Shown: positions 1-8,097, numbered from the stretch's first letter. The stretch: 64,000 bases of DNA from Pigmentiphaga sp. (GCA_023228945.1 JALOAI010000016.1:72839-136838), one strand, 5' to 3'. Numbers and translations are program-made. The notes: generated by a model not told the origin, from the sequence alone.

Positions 1-1256
1 TCTGCGATACGCCGGGTGCGGCGATCGCCGTCGCCAAGCCGCGCGTAAACGTTCAGCAACTCATCGGCGACATGCCCCCAGGTGTACAGGCGCTCCGCGC
101 GCCGGCGGCCGGCCATACCCATCCTCCGGCGCAAGGCCGGGTCGGCGGCCAGCTGCGCCAGCCGGCGGGCCAGAGCGTCCGGATCTCGGGGCGGGACCAG
201 GTATCCGGTCTGTCCGTCGACGACGGTGCTACGGATTCCGCCGGTGTCGGCGCCCACCACGGGTCGAGCGCATGCCATCGCTTCCAGCGGTGTGATGCCG
301 AAGGGCTCGTACCAGGGCGTGGTCACGAACACGTCGCTCGCGCCGTAGTAATCGGCCAACTCCCAGCGGTCGCGGCGCCCCGCAAACTCCACGCCGCTGC
401 GCACCCCTTCCTCTTCGCAGACCCCCATCAGCCGGGCCATCTCGGCGGACGTCGGCGCATCCGGCCGAGGGGCGTCCCCGCCCACGATGCAAAGCCGGGC
501 TTCGATGCCGTAGCCGGAACGCAGCCGGGCCACGGCCCGTATTACGTTGTCCACACCCTTGCGCGGCACCAGACGACCCAACTGCAGAACTCGAAACTCC
601 GCCGGCGCCCAGCCCAGCCTGCGGCGCGCCAGCGCCATATCCTGAGGGTACATTTCCGCGGAGTCATAGCCGCATGGCACCACGCGGATGCGCTTGGCGT
701 CGGCGTCATACAAGTTCAGCAAGTCTTCCCGGTCCTGCGCACACTCGGCGATCAGGCAATCGGCCTGGCGCACGATATTTTCTTCAATCGCAAAGCGGCT
801 GTCGGGGAAAGCGTCGGCGCTCTGCTGGTGCAGTCGCCGCACTTTGCCCAAGGCGTGAAAAGTCACCACCAGCGGGCATCCTTGGGCACGGGCGGCGGGC
901 AAGGCGGCTTGTGCCGACATGAAGAAGTTGGCGTGCATCACATCGTACCGTTGCGCCTTGCGGCGGCGGTGCCGCACCAGATAACGGCCGAACTCCGCCA
1001 TGAAGGGCAGCAGCTTCTCCTTCGGCAGATAGCGCGGCGGCCCTGCGGGCACGTGCACCACATGTACACCCGGTACCCAAGACATGGATTCCGGCTGTTT
1101 GGGGCTGTCGCGCCGCGTGAAGACATCCACTTCGTGGCCCGCGGCGGCAAAAGCGCGCGCGACCTGGCCCACGTAAACGTTCTGGCCACCGCAGTCGACA
1201 CTGCCGGGGGCGGCCAGCGGCGACGCATGCTCACTGATCAACGCGATATAAGCCAT
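1..1256 (-). CDS. Glycosyltransferase family 4 (partial, 3' end outside window)
   Basis: The open frame enters from the window edge on the minus strand and starts at ATG 1256, giving 418 codons. The N-terminus reads ISEHASPLAAPGSVDCGGQNVYVGQVA, hallmark of the sucrose-synthase-like branch of GT4 enzymes that bind a nucleotide sugar in a GT-B fold. The C-terminal donor-site region has LGRLVPRKGVD near residue 235 and WYEPFGITPLEAMACARPVV near residue 325, with the EPFGIT glutamate motif. It probably transfers a hexose to a glycan or small acceptor in the cytoplasm; the acceptor cannot be read from sequence. It follows the PRC-barrel gene on the same strand after a strong hairpin. Confidence 0.9.
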   Translation of the reverse strand, partial: MAYIALISEHASPLAAPGSVDCGGQNVYVGQVARAFAAAGHEVDVFTRRDSPKQPESMSWVPGVHVVHVPAGPPRYLPKEKLLPFMAEFGRYLVRHRRRKAQRYDVMHANFFMSAQAALPAARAQGCPLVVTFHALGKVRRLHQQSADAFPDSRFAIEENIVRQADCLIAECAQDREDLLNLYDADAKRIRVVPCGYDSAEMYPQDMALARRRLGWAPAEFRVLQLGRLVPRKGVDNVIRAVARLRSGYGIEARLCIVGGDAPRPDAPTSAEMARLMGVCEEEGVRSGVEFAGRRDRWELADYYGASDVFVTTPWYEPFGITPLEAMACARPVVGADTGGIRSTVVDGQTGYLVPPRDPDALARRLAQLAADPALRRRMGMAGRRRAERLYTWGHVADELLNVYARLGDGDRRTRRIA

Positions 1257-1281
1257 GACGCACTCCAAGCGAAAATAGGTC

Positions 1282-1308
1282 CCCCACCCACCGCCGAGGC
1301 GGGTGGGG
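1282..1308 (-). terminator. GC-rich hairpin after the PRC-barrel gene
   Basis: CCCCACCC at 1282-1289 pairs with GGGTGGGG at 1301-1308. On the minus strand it lies about 40 bases after the PRC-barrel stop and just before the glycosyltransferase start. A short ATTTTC follows rather than a full U-run, so it may be a weak terminator or attenuator. Confidence 0.5.
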
Positions 1309-1346
1309 CCGTCGAGAAGAAGGAGGAAGGAAGAAGGAGGGTGCCG

Positions 1347-1763
1347 TTACCAATAAGGTGGCTGCTGGTAGTACTCGTGGGTCCGGCGCGCCCAGCTTTC
1401 ATCGGCCATGGCCGGCCAGTCGCCCTTATCGAAGCCCTTATCGGCCTTGAGCCGCTCGATGCTCGCTTCCAGCAAAAAGCATTTGCGCTCCGCATCGAGG
1501 GTCAGCGCGCTCCAGGGAATGGCATAAAGCTTGTCGCCGATTCCAAGCACGCCGCCGTGCGACAGCACGGCATACGCAATACGGCCATGCGGAACATCCA
1601 GCATGATTTCCTGGATACTGCCCAGCAGATCGCCCTGGCTGTTGTAGACGTCGTTGCTCTCCAGGGTGCTCGCGGCCATGACTTGCGGGCCGGGACCATT
1701 CAGCTTGCGCGGCGGGCTTCCCACGATATCGGCGCCAGCAGGATCCTGTTTACGCGTTTGCAT
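1347..1763 (-). CDS. PRC-barrel domain protein
   Basis: 138 aa. Residues about 28-110 form a PRC-barrel: VMAASTLESNDVYNSQGD, then LGSIQEIMLDVPHGRIAYAV and LYAIPWSALTLD, the usual beta-rich pattern of this fold. PRC-barrel proteins of this size in betaproteobacteria are commonly stress-associated and of unknown biochemical role. ATG 1763 is preceded by AAGGAG. The gene begins 12 bases after the BON-domain gene ends, so the two are very probably one transcript driven by the sigma-54-type promoter upstream of the BON gene. No signal peptide is visible. Confidence 0.85.
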   Translation of the reverse strand: MQTRKQDPAGADIVGSPPRKLNGPGPQVMAASTLESNDVYNSQGDLLGSIQEIMLDVPHGRIAYAVLSHGGVLGIGDKLYAIPWSALTLDAERKCFLLEASIERLKADKGFDKGDWPAMADESWARRTHEYYQQPPYW

Positions 1764-1775
1764 GATATTTCTCCT

Positions 1776-2555
1776 TCAGATTGTGGTTCCGGGTGCGCTG
1801 CGCGAGTCGTCACGATTCGCGACGCGCACCCGGTTCTCGACCTCGACCACGCCGGCGCAACCGTCGGCGCAATCTTCGACAGCGTGCTTGACGCGCCGAC
1901 TCGGCACGGTGCCTTCAAGCGCCACGCGGCCCTCCTGCACACTGACTTCCACATCGCTGACATCGAGTCCGCTATGGCTGAGCCGTTCGCAGACGACCTC
2001 GCGGATCCGCTCGTCCGAGCGGATATAACCTTTGGGATCGATACGCCGGGGCTGCGGGCGCGGCCCGTCGTCGGGTCCACCGCGCCAATAGCGCACTCCG
2101 TTATCCGGGTGCGACGCGCTCTCATCATCAGCCCAGGCGCCACGGCGCCTCATTCCCTGGCCGCCCATCAGCCCGCGCCCATAGCCCGAGTCCGGCCGCC
2201 AGCCTTCGTTGGATGCATACTCGGCAGTCACGCCCCAGTCGCGTACGCCCGGATATGTGCCACCCTCTTCGTACTCGGGCCCATGGCGGTTGGGCTCGCC
2301 GAGATCGAAATCCGGCCTTCGCCCTCCCGCTCCGCTTCGCTCGGGATAGGCCTCGCCCCGCCAGTGGCCGCTGTCGTTGGTCAGTTGGCGGTGCGACTGC
2401 TCGCTTTGCACTTCCCACGGCCTTGCGCCCTCGCCCCGTTCCCATTCTTGAAAACGTTGCCACGACGGCCCTTCTCCGCTTCCGCCGCGCCGCCCGCGGC
2501 TGACATCGTCCTGCCAGGGTGCGCCGCCACCGCGGCGCCATCGATCCTGTTGCAT
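1776..2555 (-). CDS. BON-domain protein with long Gly/Arg-rich N-terminus
   Basis: 259 aa from ATG 2555, chosen because AAGGAGAG sits just upstream; an in-frame start 45 bases earlier lacks such a site. Residues 1-180 are low-complexity, rich in Gly, Arg, Trp and Glu and probably disordered. Residues about 185-250 are a BON domain (RSDERIREVVCERL, then VALEGTVPSRRVKHAVEDCA and VVEVENRVRV). BON domains are linked to phospholipid binding and osmotic or envelope stress; here no signal peptide is present, so the protein may be cytoplasmic. A sigma-54 promoter match lies 37 bases upstream. Confidence 0.85.
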   Translation of the reverse strand: MQQDRWRRGGGAPWQDDVSRGRRGGSGEGPSWQRFQEWERGEGARPWEVQSEQSHRQLTNDSGHWRGEAYPERSGAGGRRPDFDLGEPNRHGPEYEEGGTYPGVRDWGVTAEYASNEGWRPDSGYGRGLMGGQGMRRRGAWADDESASHPDNGVRYWRGGPDDGPRPQPRRIDPKGYIRSDERIREVVCERLSHSGLDVSDVEVSVQEGRVALEGTVPSRRVKHAVEDCADGCAGVVEVENRVRVANRDDSRSAPGTTI

Positions 2556-2602
2556 CTTTCTCTCCTTCCAATCGGGCCTTGCATCGCCCTGGCCTGCCAT
2601 TC

Positions 2603-2618
2603 AGCAAGTAGCGTGCCG
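2603..2618 (-). promoter_or_regulatory. Sigma-54 (-24/-12) promoter for the BON gene
   Basis: Minus-strand CGGCACGCTACTTGCT matches the RpoN consensus TGGCACG-N4-TTGCW at every core base except the leading T. GG and GC are exactly 10 bases apart. The predicted start near 2592 leaves a leader of about 37 bases before the BON start codon. Confidence 0.8.
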
Positions 2619-2691
2619 CAGCTTGCCTGGCCTCTGGCGCGCGTCCCGCGTGTCGGGTGCGGCTTCCGATGCCCTGCGCCGCAGCGGCGGC

Positions 2692-3018
2692 TTAGTCGCG
2701 CGAGGAGGATCGCTTCAGCCAGCACGCGGCAAATACCGCCCCGGCCACCGCCGCCATGGCGATCGCCTCCCACGGATGGCGATGCGCGCACTCGTCGGCG
2801 GCCCGCGCCAACTGGCGCAGTCGTTCATCCGCCGTTTCCCGCCATTCGACAGCCCGGTCCTCCACGGACTCCCATTGCCGCTTCAGGCGATCACGGCCGG
2901 CCTCGATCTCCGCGCCGCCGTATGACGCGGTGCGCCGCAGCAGTTCCTCGCTGTTCTTGGCCAGGCTGGCCAAGTGGCCGTCGTCGCTGCCGGTAGAAAG
3001 TTCTTTCTCGGTGTTCAT
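2692..3018 (-). CDS. DUF883/ElaB-YqjD family membrane-anchored protein
   Basis: 108 aa. The layout is typical of the ElaB/YqjD family: a soluble helical N-terminal part with heptad-like charge (residues 10-75), then a single C-terminal membrane helix AIAMAAVAGAVFAACWL followed by a basic RSSS tail. Family members in E. coli are inner-membrane proteins that bind stationary-phase ribosomes; that role is inferred here. ATG 3018 is chosen over an upstream in-frame start because GGGAGG precedes it. A near-perfect sigma-54 promoter lies about 140 bases upstream, consistent with stress or starvation control. Confidence 0.85.
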   Translation of the reverse strand: MNTEKELSTGSDDGHLASLAKNSEELLRRTASYGGAEIEAGRDRLKRQWESVEDRAVEWRETADERLRQLARAADECAHRHPWEAIAMAAVAGAVFAACWLKRSSSRD

Positions 3019-3168
3019 CTCGCCTCCCGTTGTCGCGCCGGAGTCGAATGATTCCGGCTGGATGAGTGATAGGAGCCTGCCGCTCCGAAAATGCGGGGAT
3101 ACCCCGCGGGCGCCCCTTGGGCGCAAGACCCCCGGCCTCTAGAGCGGAACGTCTCCGCCCCGATTGAT

Positions 3169-3184
3169 CGCAAGTACCGTGCCG
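3169..3184 (-). promoter_or_regulatory. Sigma-54 (-24/-12) promoter for the DUF883-type gene
   Basis: Minus-strand CGGCACGGTACTTGCG contains GGCACG-N4-TTGC, a perfect RpoN core with GG and GC 10 bases apart. The predicted start is near 3158, giving a leader of about 140 bases. It closely resembles the promoter of the BON gene (GGCACGSTACTTGC in both). Confidence 0.8.
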
Positions 3185-3198
3185 CGCCTTCGCGCGGC
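3181..3198 (-). terminator. Hairpin after the pyruvate-oxidase-like operon
   Basis: GCCGCGC (3181-3187), loop CTTC, GCGCGGC (3192-3198). It starts 9 bases after the stop of the small gene ending at 3207. There is no U-run, and it overlaps the sigma-54 promoter of the next gene. Confidence 0.4.
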
Positions 3199-3206
3199 GG
3201 GCCCGC

Positions 3207-3653
3207 CTAGGGCGTCTTTCCGAACCGCTCCGCCTTGACGCACGCAATGTAGAAATGCGCGATGATTCCGGCGAAAGCCTCATCGAACCACGGGAAAGCG
3301 CCGCTCACGCCCACTGTCATGCCGTCGACCACGGCGCTGCCCCACAACGGTTGCTCGTCGGGCAGCAGCAAGTGAGGCGAGGTTTCGCAAATCCGGTGGC
3401 CGGGCAGGCCGGTCCGCCAGCTCATGCGCGCCTTGGCTCTTGCATAAGCGGCATAGTCGGCGTCCCAGCGGGATCGGTCGCCAAAACTTTGTTCATACAA
3501 AATGGCGGATTCAAAATTCGTGCCGGGCGCCGCTCGCGGATCCATGACGACCACATGAAGAAAACCACTGTCGCCGGCTTCGTGGCTTGCCATGGCGCTA
3601 TCGATGGCGGGCTGGGCGAGCCGCACCGCCCGGGCCGCCAGGCCGGCGCTCAT
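3207..3653 (-). CDS. Conserved protein coupled to the TPP enzyme; possible GlcG/HbpS-like fold
   Basis: 148 aa. ATG 3653 overlaps the stop of the upstream TPP-enzyme gene by 4 bases (ATGA), so the two are translationally coupled. There is no signal peptide. The C-terminal half, with PLWGSAVVDGMTVGVSGAFPWFDEAFA, has the 'L-x-GG/VDG-x-VGxVGVSGA-DE' flavour of GlcG/HbpS-type proteins, but the match is weak and I do not assign a function. Context suggests a role linked to the oxidase-like enzyme. Confidence 0.65.
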   Translation of the reverse strand: MSAGLAARAVRLAQPAIDSAMASHEAGDSGFLHVVVMDPRAAPGTNFESAILYEQSFGDRSRWDADYAAYARAKARMSWRTGLPGHRICETSPHLLLPDEQPLWGSAVVDGMTVGVSGAFPWFDEAFAGIIAHFYIACVKAERFGKTP

Positions 3654-5416
3654 GATGCCCACCATTGCTTGAGCGTGGCCCGCAGCGCGGCGCCGCCCGC
3701 GGCGTCCTTGCGCAAAGCGCGCATATAGGCCGCCAGCTGGCCGGCTTCGATATGCGGCGGCATGGGCGGAATCTCCGGATCGGCCATGACCTCGATAACG
3801 ATGGGCGTCCGGGCGGCCACGGCCTGCTCCATGGCGGACGCCACCCGTGCCGCGTCTTCCACACGAACCCCCTCCAGCCCCAGCATCCGGGCATAGTCGG
3901 CATAGGGAAACGGCGGCAGGCACTGCGACGCCTCGAAGCGTGGATCGCCTCCCATCACCCGTTGTTCCCAGGTCACCAGGTTGAGATCGCCATTGTTCAA
4001 CACCAGAACGACGAAGCGCGGGTCCGCCCAATCCCGCCAGCGATCGGCCACGCCGATCAGCGTATTGATGCCGTTCATCTGCATCGCGCCGTCGCCCACC
4101 AAGGCGAACACCGGGCGCTCCGGCCAGGCCAGTTTGCCCGCCAAGGCGTAGGGCAGCGCGCAGCCCATGCTTGCCAACCCGCCCGACACCGACGCCAGCA
4201 TCCCGGGCCGTATGTCGATGTTTCTGGCATACCAGTTGGCGGCCGAGCCCGAGTCGCAGGTGACGATGCTGTCGTCCGGCAGGCGCTTCGACAGCTCCTG
4301 GAAAGGCTGTTGCGGGTTGACGGGATTGCCGGCGACCTGTGCGCGAGCGTCCACGGTCTTTTTCCAGCGCGCCACCTGTTTCTCGACTTCCTGCCGCCAG
4401 CTCCTATCTGTGTTTTCCTGGAGCAGCGGCAACAATGCGGCCAAGGTCTGGCGCGCGTCGCCGACCAGGCCGACGTCGGCGGGATAACGCACGCCAAGCG
4501 CGCGGCCGTCGCGGTCGATCTGCACGCAACTCGCCTGGCCTTCCGCGGGCAGGAATTCACTATACGGGAAACTCGTCCCTACCATGAGCAGGCAATCGCA
4601 ATCCTGCATCAGGCGCCAGCTGGGCACGGTGCCCAGAAGGCCGATGCTGCCCGTCACGTACGGCAGGGCGTCGGAAAGAACCGCCTTGCCGAGCAAGGCC
4701 TTGGCCACACCGGCCCCCAGCCGCTCGGCCACCGCCGCCAGTTCATCGCTCGCGCCCAGCGCACCCGCCCCCGCCAGGATGGCGACTTTTCGTCCACGGT
4801 TCAGGATGGTGGCGGCATTGTGCAGCGCATCCTCGCCGGGCACCTGGGCGTGCGATACCCAACCGATGCCGCTGCGCAGCATGCCGTGGCGGTGAGGCGG
4901 CCGCGGCACTTCCGGCAAGTCCTGGACGTCGTTGGGGATGATGATGCAGGTTACCGCGCGCCGCTCCAGGGCAATCCGCAGCGCACGATCCACCAGGTGC
5001 CGCGCCTGCTCGGCGCTCGACATCATTTGCACGAAGTCATGCGCCACATCCTTGAACAGCGCGGGCAGATCGACTTCCTGCTGAAAATCGCCCCCCAGAC
5101 TGGAGCGCGCCTGCTGCCCCACGATCGCCACGACGGGCTGGTGATCCATCTTGGCGTCGTACAGACCGTTCAAGAGATGAATGGCCCCGGGCCCCGAGGT
5201 GGCCAGGCAAACCCCTATCTGGCCGGTGAACTTGGCATGCGCGCACGCCATGAAGGCCGCCTCTTCCTCATGCCGCACTTGAATGAACTCCAGTTCGCGC
5301 CCTTTGCGGCCGAACGCGCCGATCAAGCCATTGATCCCATCGCCCGGATATCCGTACACGCGCGCGATGCCCCAGGCTTCCAGACGTTCCAGGACAAAAT
5401 CGGATACTGTCGCCAT
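3650..5416 (-). CDS. Thiamine-pyrophosphate-dependent enzyme, pyruvate oxidase/acetolactate synthase family
   Basis: 588 aa. Residues 1-170 are the TPP-binding pyrimidine domain (VYGYPGDGINGLIGAF, and RHEEEAAFMACAHAKFTG, which carries the conserved catalytic Glu). The middle domain (about 190-330) is FAD/DHS-like, with ILAGAGALGA. Residues 370-540 are the PP domain, with the Mg/TPP motif GDGAMQMNGINTLIG...NN. Overall order fits PoxB-like enzymes that decarboxylate pyruvate; the exact substrate is uncertain. ATG 5416 has GGGAG upstream. The gene diverges from rpoN and both sides carry GG-N10-GC promoter matches. Confidence 0.85.
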   Translation of the reverse strand: MATVSDFVLERLEAWGIARVYGYPGDGINGLIGAFGRKGRELEFIQVRHEEEAAFMACAHAKFTGQIGVCLATSGPGAIHLLNGLYDAKMDHQPVVAIVGQQARSSLGGDFQQEVDLPALFKDVAHDFVQMMSSAEQARHLVDRALRIALERRAVTCIIIPNDVQDLPEVPRPPHRHGMLRSGIGWVSHAQVPGEDALHNAATILNRGRKVAILAGAGALGASDELAAVAERLGAGVAKALLGKAVLSDALPYVTGSIGLLGTVPSWRLMQDCDCLLMVGTSFPYSEFLPAEGQASCVQIDRDGRALGVRYPADVGLVGDARQTLAALLPLLQENTDRSWRQEVEKQVARWKKTVDARAQVAGNPVNPQQPFQELSKRLPDDSIVTCDSGSAANWYARNIDIRPGMLASVSGGLASMGCALPYALAGKLAWPERPVFALVGDGAMQMNGINTLIGVADRWRDWADPRFVVLVLNNGDLNLVTWEQRVMGGDPRFEASQCLPPFPYADYARMLGLEGVRVEDAARVASAMEQAVAARTPIVIEVMADPEIPPMPPHIEAGQLAAYMRALRKDAAGGAALRATLKQWWAS

Positions 5417-5450
5417 GCTTGCTCCCGCTGGTGAGTGTGAGCGGCCTGGT

Positions 5451-5466
5451 AGCAAGCGTTATTCCC
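5451..5466 (-). promoter_or_regulatory. Possible sigma-54 promoter for the TPP-enzyme operon
   Basis: Minus-strand CGGGAATAACGCTTGCT has GG-N10-GC spacing and a good -12 box (TTGCT); the -24 box (CGGGAA) is poor. The predicted start near 5440 gives a leader of about 24 bases. Confidence 0.45.
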
Positions 5467-5601
5467 GCATGCACGCCAATGGACGATCCGATCCCATCAT
5501 GCGCCCGGGCATACGGTCAGCTCCGAGTAAGTTTTTTCTTGAACGCTCCGTTTTATACCTGCCTGACAGCACGGCTTTTCCTATTCTCCCAGGCAGCCTC
5601 T

Positions 5602-5618
5602 TTGGCATGGATCCTGCT
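5602..5618 (+). promoter_or_regulatory. Sigma-54-type promoter upstream of rpoN
   Basis: TTGGCATGGATCCTGCT matches TTGGCACG-N4-TTGCW with one change in each box and the obligatory 10 bases between GG and GC. The predicted start is near 5629, 26 bases before the TTG start codon, suggesting that RpoN activates its own gene. Confidence 0.6.
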
Positions 5619-5654
5619 TATACAAACGTTGGATCCCGCCCGAGGAGAGCACCA

Positions 5655-7079
5655 TTGATCTACGCACGCCAAGAATTGCAGCTGCGGCAAGGCCAGGTCC
5701 TCGCCCCGCGCCTGCAGCAATCGGTCAAGTTCCTGCAGATGTCCACACTCGAGTTCCGGCAAGCCGTCGAGCAGGCATTGGCTACCAACCCGTTTCTGGA
5801 AGAAACCGAGACCGAGACGGAAGGCCTGGAAACGACGGAGCAGGCACCTGAAGAAACCGAAACCGCCGGCGACTCCCTGCCCGAGGAGGCGTCCTACTCC
5901 GGCGATTATCCGCGCACGGCGCCCACCGACACGACCCTCGATCCCCTGGAGCGGGAGGCCGTCGCGACCAGCCTGGCCGAGCGCTTGCTACAGGCGCTTT
6001 CCACCATTCCCCTGAATGATCGCGATCGCGCCCTGGCGGTGTATCTCATCGACTCGCTCGACGCCGATGGCTATCTGCGGCAAGCGCTGGCATCCCTGCA
6101 TGATCCCGCCGACTTCAACCCTCCGCCGGAGGCGATCGAATGGCGTACGGCGCTTGCGCTGGTTCAGCATCTGGATGTTCCCGGCATCGGCGCCCGCGAT
6201 CTGCGCGAATGCCTGCTACTGCAGTTGCGGGCCCGGCTTCAAACGCTGGAAGCTGGCGCCGCGGCACAAGCCCATCGGCTGGCGCTGGCCATCACCGAGG
6301 ATCACTTGCCTCGACTCGCACGCAACGACTGGCCCGGGCTATGCCGCGAGCTGAACGTGGAAAGCGGCGATCTTGCGCGCGCTTGCCAGATCATCCGCGA
6401 GCTCGATCCCTATCCCGGCCGACGCTACGACGCGGGCGCCGCGCCCTACGTGATCGCCGATGTTGTGGTGGAACGACACGCCGGGGCCTGGCGCGTACGC
6501 TCGAATCCCGCATGCCTTCCGCGCGTCAGACTGCACTCCGTCTATTCGGATTGGTTTCGCCGTGCGCACCGGGACGAGCGCGGCCCGCTCGCCCAAGAAA
6601 TCCAGGAAGCCCGCTGGCTGGTGCGCAACATCGAACAGCGCCACGCCACCATCCGCCGCGTCGCCGAAGCCATCATCCAGCGACAACGCCGCTTCTTCGA
6701 GTATGGCGATGTTGCCCTGCGGCCCCTGATGCTGCGTGAAGTCGCCGACGATCTGGAGCTCCACGAATCCACCGTCTCGCGCGCCACCATCCAGAAATAC
6801 ATGATGACGCCGCGAGGGCTTTTCGAGTTTCGCCATTTTTTCTCGCGCAAGCTTGATACCGAAGCCGGCGGCGCCTGCTCGGCCAACGCCGTGCGGGCCC
6901 TGATCCGTGAATTGGTGACGGCCGAAGATCCCCGCGAGCCCTTGTCCGACGTTGACCTCACTCGCGAACTGGCCCGCCATGGCATCTTGCTGGCCCGCAG
7001 GACCGTCACCAAATACCGGGGCCAACAGAAGATCCCGTCGGTGGAACTGCGTCGCCTGCACGACGCCCATGAGGCTTAA
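5655..7079 (+). CDS. rpoN: RNA polymerase sigma-54 factor (RpoN), short paralogue
   Basis: 474 aa. Region I (residues 1-45) has the Gln/Leu-rich activator-interacting segment LQLRQGQVLAPRLQQSVKFLQMSTLEF. It is followed by a very acidic region II (residues about 50-85), the core-binding domain, the HTH (REVADDLELHESTVSRA) and a C-terminal RpoN box ARRTVTKYR. TTG 5655 is chosen because GAGGAGAG precedes it and the protein then begins at the normal position. The usual companions of the housekeeping copy (hpf, ptsN, lptB) are absent, so this is probably a second RpoN. A sigma-54-like promoter precedes it. It would direct core polymerase to -24/-12 promoters when an NtrC-type activator acts. Confidence 0.93.
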   Translation: MIYARQELQLRQGQVLAPRLQQSVKFLQMSTLEFRQAVEQALATNPFLEETETETEGLETTEQAPEETETAGDSLPEEASYSGDYPRTAPTDTTLDPLEREAVATSLAERLLQALSTIPLNDRDRALAVYLIDSLDADGYLRQALASLHDPADFNPPPEAIEWRTALALVQHLDVPGIGARDLRECLLLQLRARLQTLEAGAAAQAHRLALAITEDHLPRLARNDWPGLCRELNVESGDLARACQIIRELDPYPGRRYDAGAAPYVIADVVVERHAGAWRVRSNPACLPRVRLHSVYSDWFRRAHRDERGPLAQEIQEARWLVRNIEQRHATIRRVAEAIIQRQRRFFEYGDVALRPLMLREVADDLELHESTVSRATIQKYMMTPRGLFEFRHFFSRKLDTEAGGACSANAVRALIRELVTAEDPREPLSDVDLTRELARHGILLARRTVTKYRGQQKIPSVELRRLHDAHEA

Positions 7080-7085
7080 ACAAAA

Positions 7086-7115
7086 GCCCGCCGGGGTCGA
7101 AGACCTCTGGCGGGC
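7086..7115 (-). terminator. Terminator of the cold-shock gene
   Basis: GCCCGCC (7086-7092) pairs with GGCGGGC (7109-7115), with an inner GGTC/GACC stem and GAA loop. On the minus strand it is followed by TTTTGTTT, a rho-independent layout downstream of the csp gene; it can also serve rpoN from the other side. Confidence 0.75.
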
Positions 7116-7176
7116 GTGGCTGGCGTTCTGGCCGGAACGCTGGATGAACAGCGCTGGCGGGCCGGATCGCCGGGAA

Positions 7177-7383
7177 TTACACGGGCGTGATCTTGGTGGC
7201 GTGCGGGCCTTTGGGGCCCTGGCCGACGACGTAGCTCACGCGCTGGTTCTCTTCCAGCTGCTTATAGCCATCCGCGCCCTGGATTTCGGAAAAATGAGCG
7301 AACAAATCTTTGCCGCCGTTTTCGGGCATGATGAAGCCAAAACCCTTTTCAGCGTTGAACCACTTGACGATACCGGTTTCCAT
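7177..7383 (-). CDS. Cold-shock protein (CspA family)
   Basis: 68 aa, full length for the family. It is a single cold-shock OB-fold with RNP1 KGFGFI (residues 13-18) and RNP2 DLFAHF (residues 26-31). Such proteins bind single-stranded RNA and DNA and melt mRNA secondary structure. ATG 7383 has AAGGAG at good spacing. A sigma-70 promoter about 130 bases upstream gives the long leader typical of cold-regulated csp genes, though some copies are constitutive. Confidence 0.95.
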   Translation of the reverse strand: METGIVKWFNAEKGFGFIMPENGGKDLFAHFSEIQGADGYKQLEENQRVSYVVGQGPKGPHATKITPV

Positions 7384-7520
7384 GGAAACTCCTTGAACCT
7401 TGATGATTGATGGACGGTGAGGCCCGATGAAAGATACTCAAGGCAGGACATGGACAATGATGGCGCACTACTTTGCTCGCACAAGACCGAACGGAATCGC
7501 AACGCTTGAAGATCCTTTTC

Positions 7521-7549
7521 ACTATGAAGCTTCGCGCCCGGGAAGTCAA
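7521..7549 (-). promoter_or_regulatory. Sigma-70 promoter of the cold-shock gene
   Basis: On the minus strand TTGACT (7549-7544) and CATAGT (7526-7521) are 17 bases apart. Transcription would start near 7514, leaving an untranslated leader of about 130 bases. The rest of 7384-7610 holds no gene. Confidence 0.6.
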
Positions 7550-7614
7550 CCTTTATCTTCTTGACACTCGGGCCGACTTGATTTACGTGATGGCCTCAGC
7601 TTGTGCGGCGTTTT

Positions 7615-7773
7615 TTTGCCGCAGGGCCGCTCCCAAGGCAAAAAGCCCCCTCGGGGGGCAACGCCGACGCGTAGCGGCAAGCGTGGGGGCATTCTTTGCC
7701 GCAGGGCCGCCCCCAAGGCAAAAAGCCCCCCGGGGGCAGCGCCGAGGCGCCAGCGGCAAGTGTGGGGGCTTAT
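7615..7773. repeat. Two tandem copies of an 80-bp repeat carrying terminator hairpins
   Basis: Copies at about 7615-7694 and 7695-7773 share TTGCCGCAGGGCCGC, CCCAAGGCAAAAAGCCCCC, AGCGGCAAG and GTGGGGGC with scattered differences. Each has a G/C hairpin (7645-7659 and 7725-7737) followed on the minus strand by TTTTT, so both can terminate transcription from the small gene ending at 7783. This explains most of the gene-free 7611-7782 stretch. Confidence 0.8.
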
Positions 7774-7782
7774 TTTTTCGCC

Positions 7783-8097
7783 TTAGCCCGGCCGCTTGGC
7801 ACCCGCCTTCAAGGTCACGAACGACATGGAGCGAGACCGGGAAACGGCCTCCTTCATTGCCGGGGACAACGTCAGGGGCCTTGCGGCACGCACCGGAGCC
7901 CGAGCCGCGGCGAGCTCGCCGTTTTCATGGCGCGCGAAGCGCTGAATGACGGCGTCGTAGTCGCGGCGTGGCGCCCATGACATCGCGGCGCATATGGCTG
8001 CCGCCAGCCCCTGCTCGGAAATCTGGACCGAAACGACTTTGCCCATGCCGCGCAGTTTGTCGATGGACTGGGCGCGGGGCGTCGTTGGATACACCAT
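7783..8097 (-). CDS. Small conserved hypothetical protein
   Basis: 104 aa from ATG 8097, which has an ideal GGAGG 8 bases upstream. The sequence (MVYPTTPRAQSIDKLRGMGKVVSV at the start, Ala/Arg-rich in the middle) has no membrane segment, signal peptide or motif I recognise. It is single on its strand, ends in the paired terminator repeats, and has a possible sigma-54 promoter 29 bases upstream of its start codon, which ties it to the rpoN module. Function unknown. Confidence 0.65.
   Translation of the reverse strand: MVYPTTPRAQSIDKLRGMGKVVSVQISEQGLAAAICAAMSWAPRRDYDAVIQRFARHENGELAAARAPVRAARPLTLSPAMKEAVSRSRSMSFVTLKAGAKRPG

Noticed and set aside
72..2996. 974-residue open frame on the plus strand
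   Set aside because: It runs antisense through the glycosyltransferase, PRC, BON and DUF883 genes, is rich in Arg/Pro/His and shows no family motif. It is a by-product of high GC third positions.
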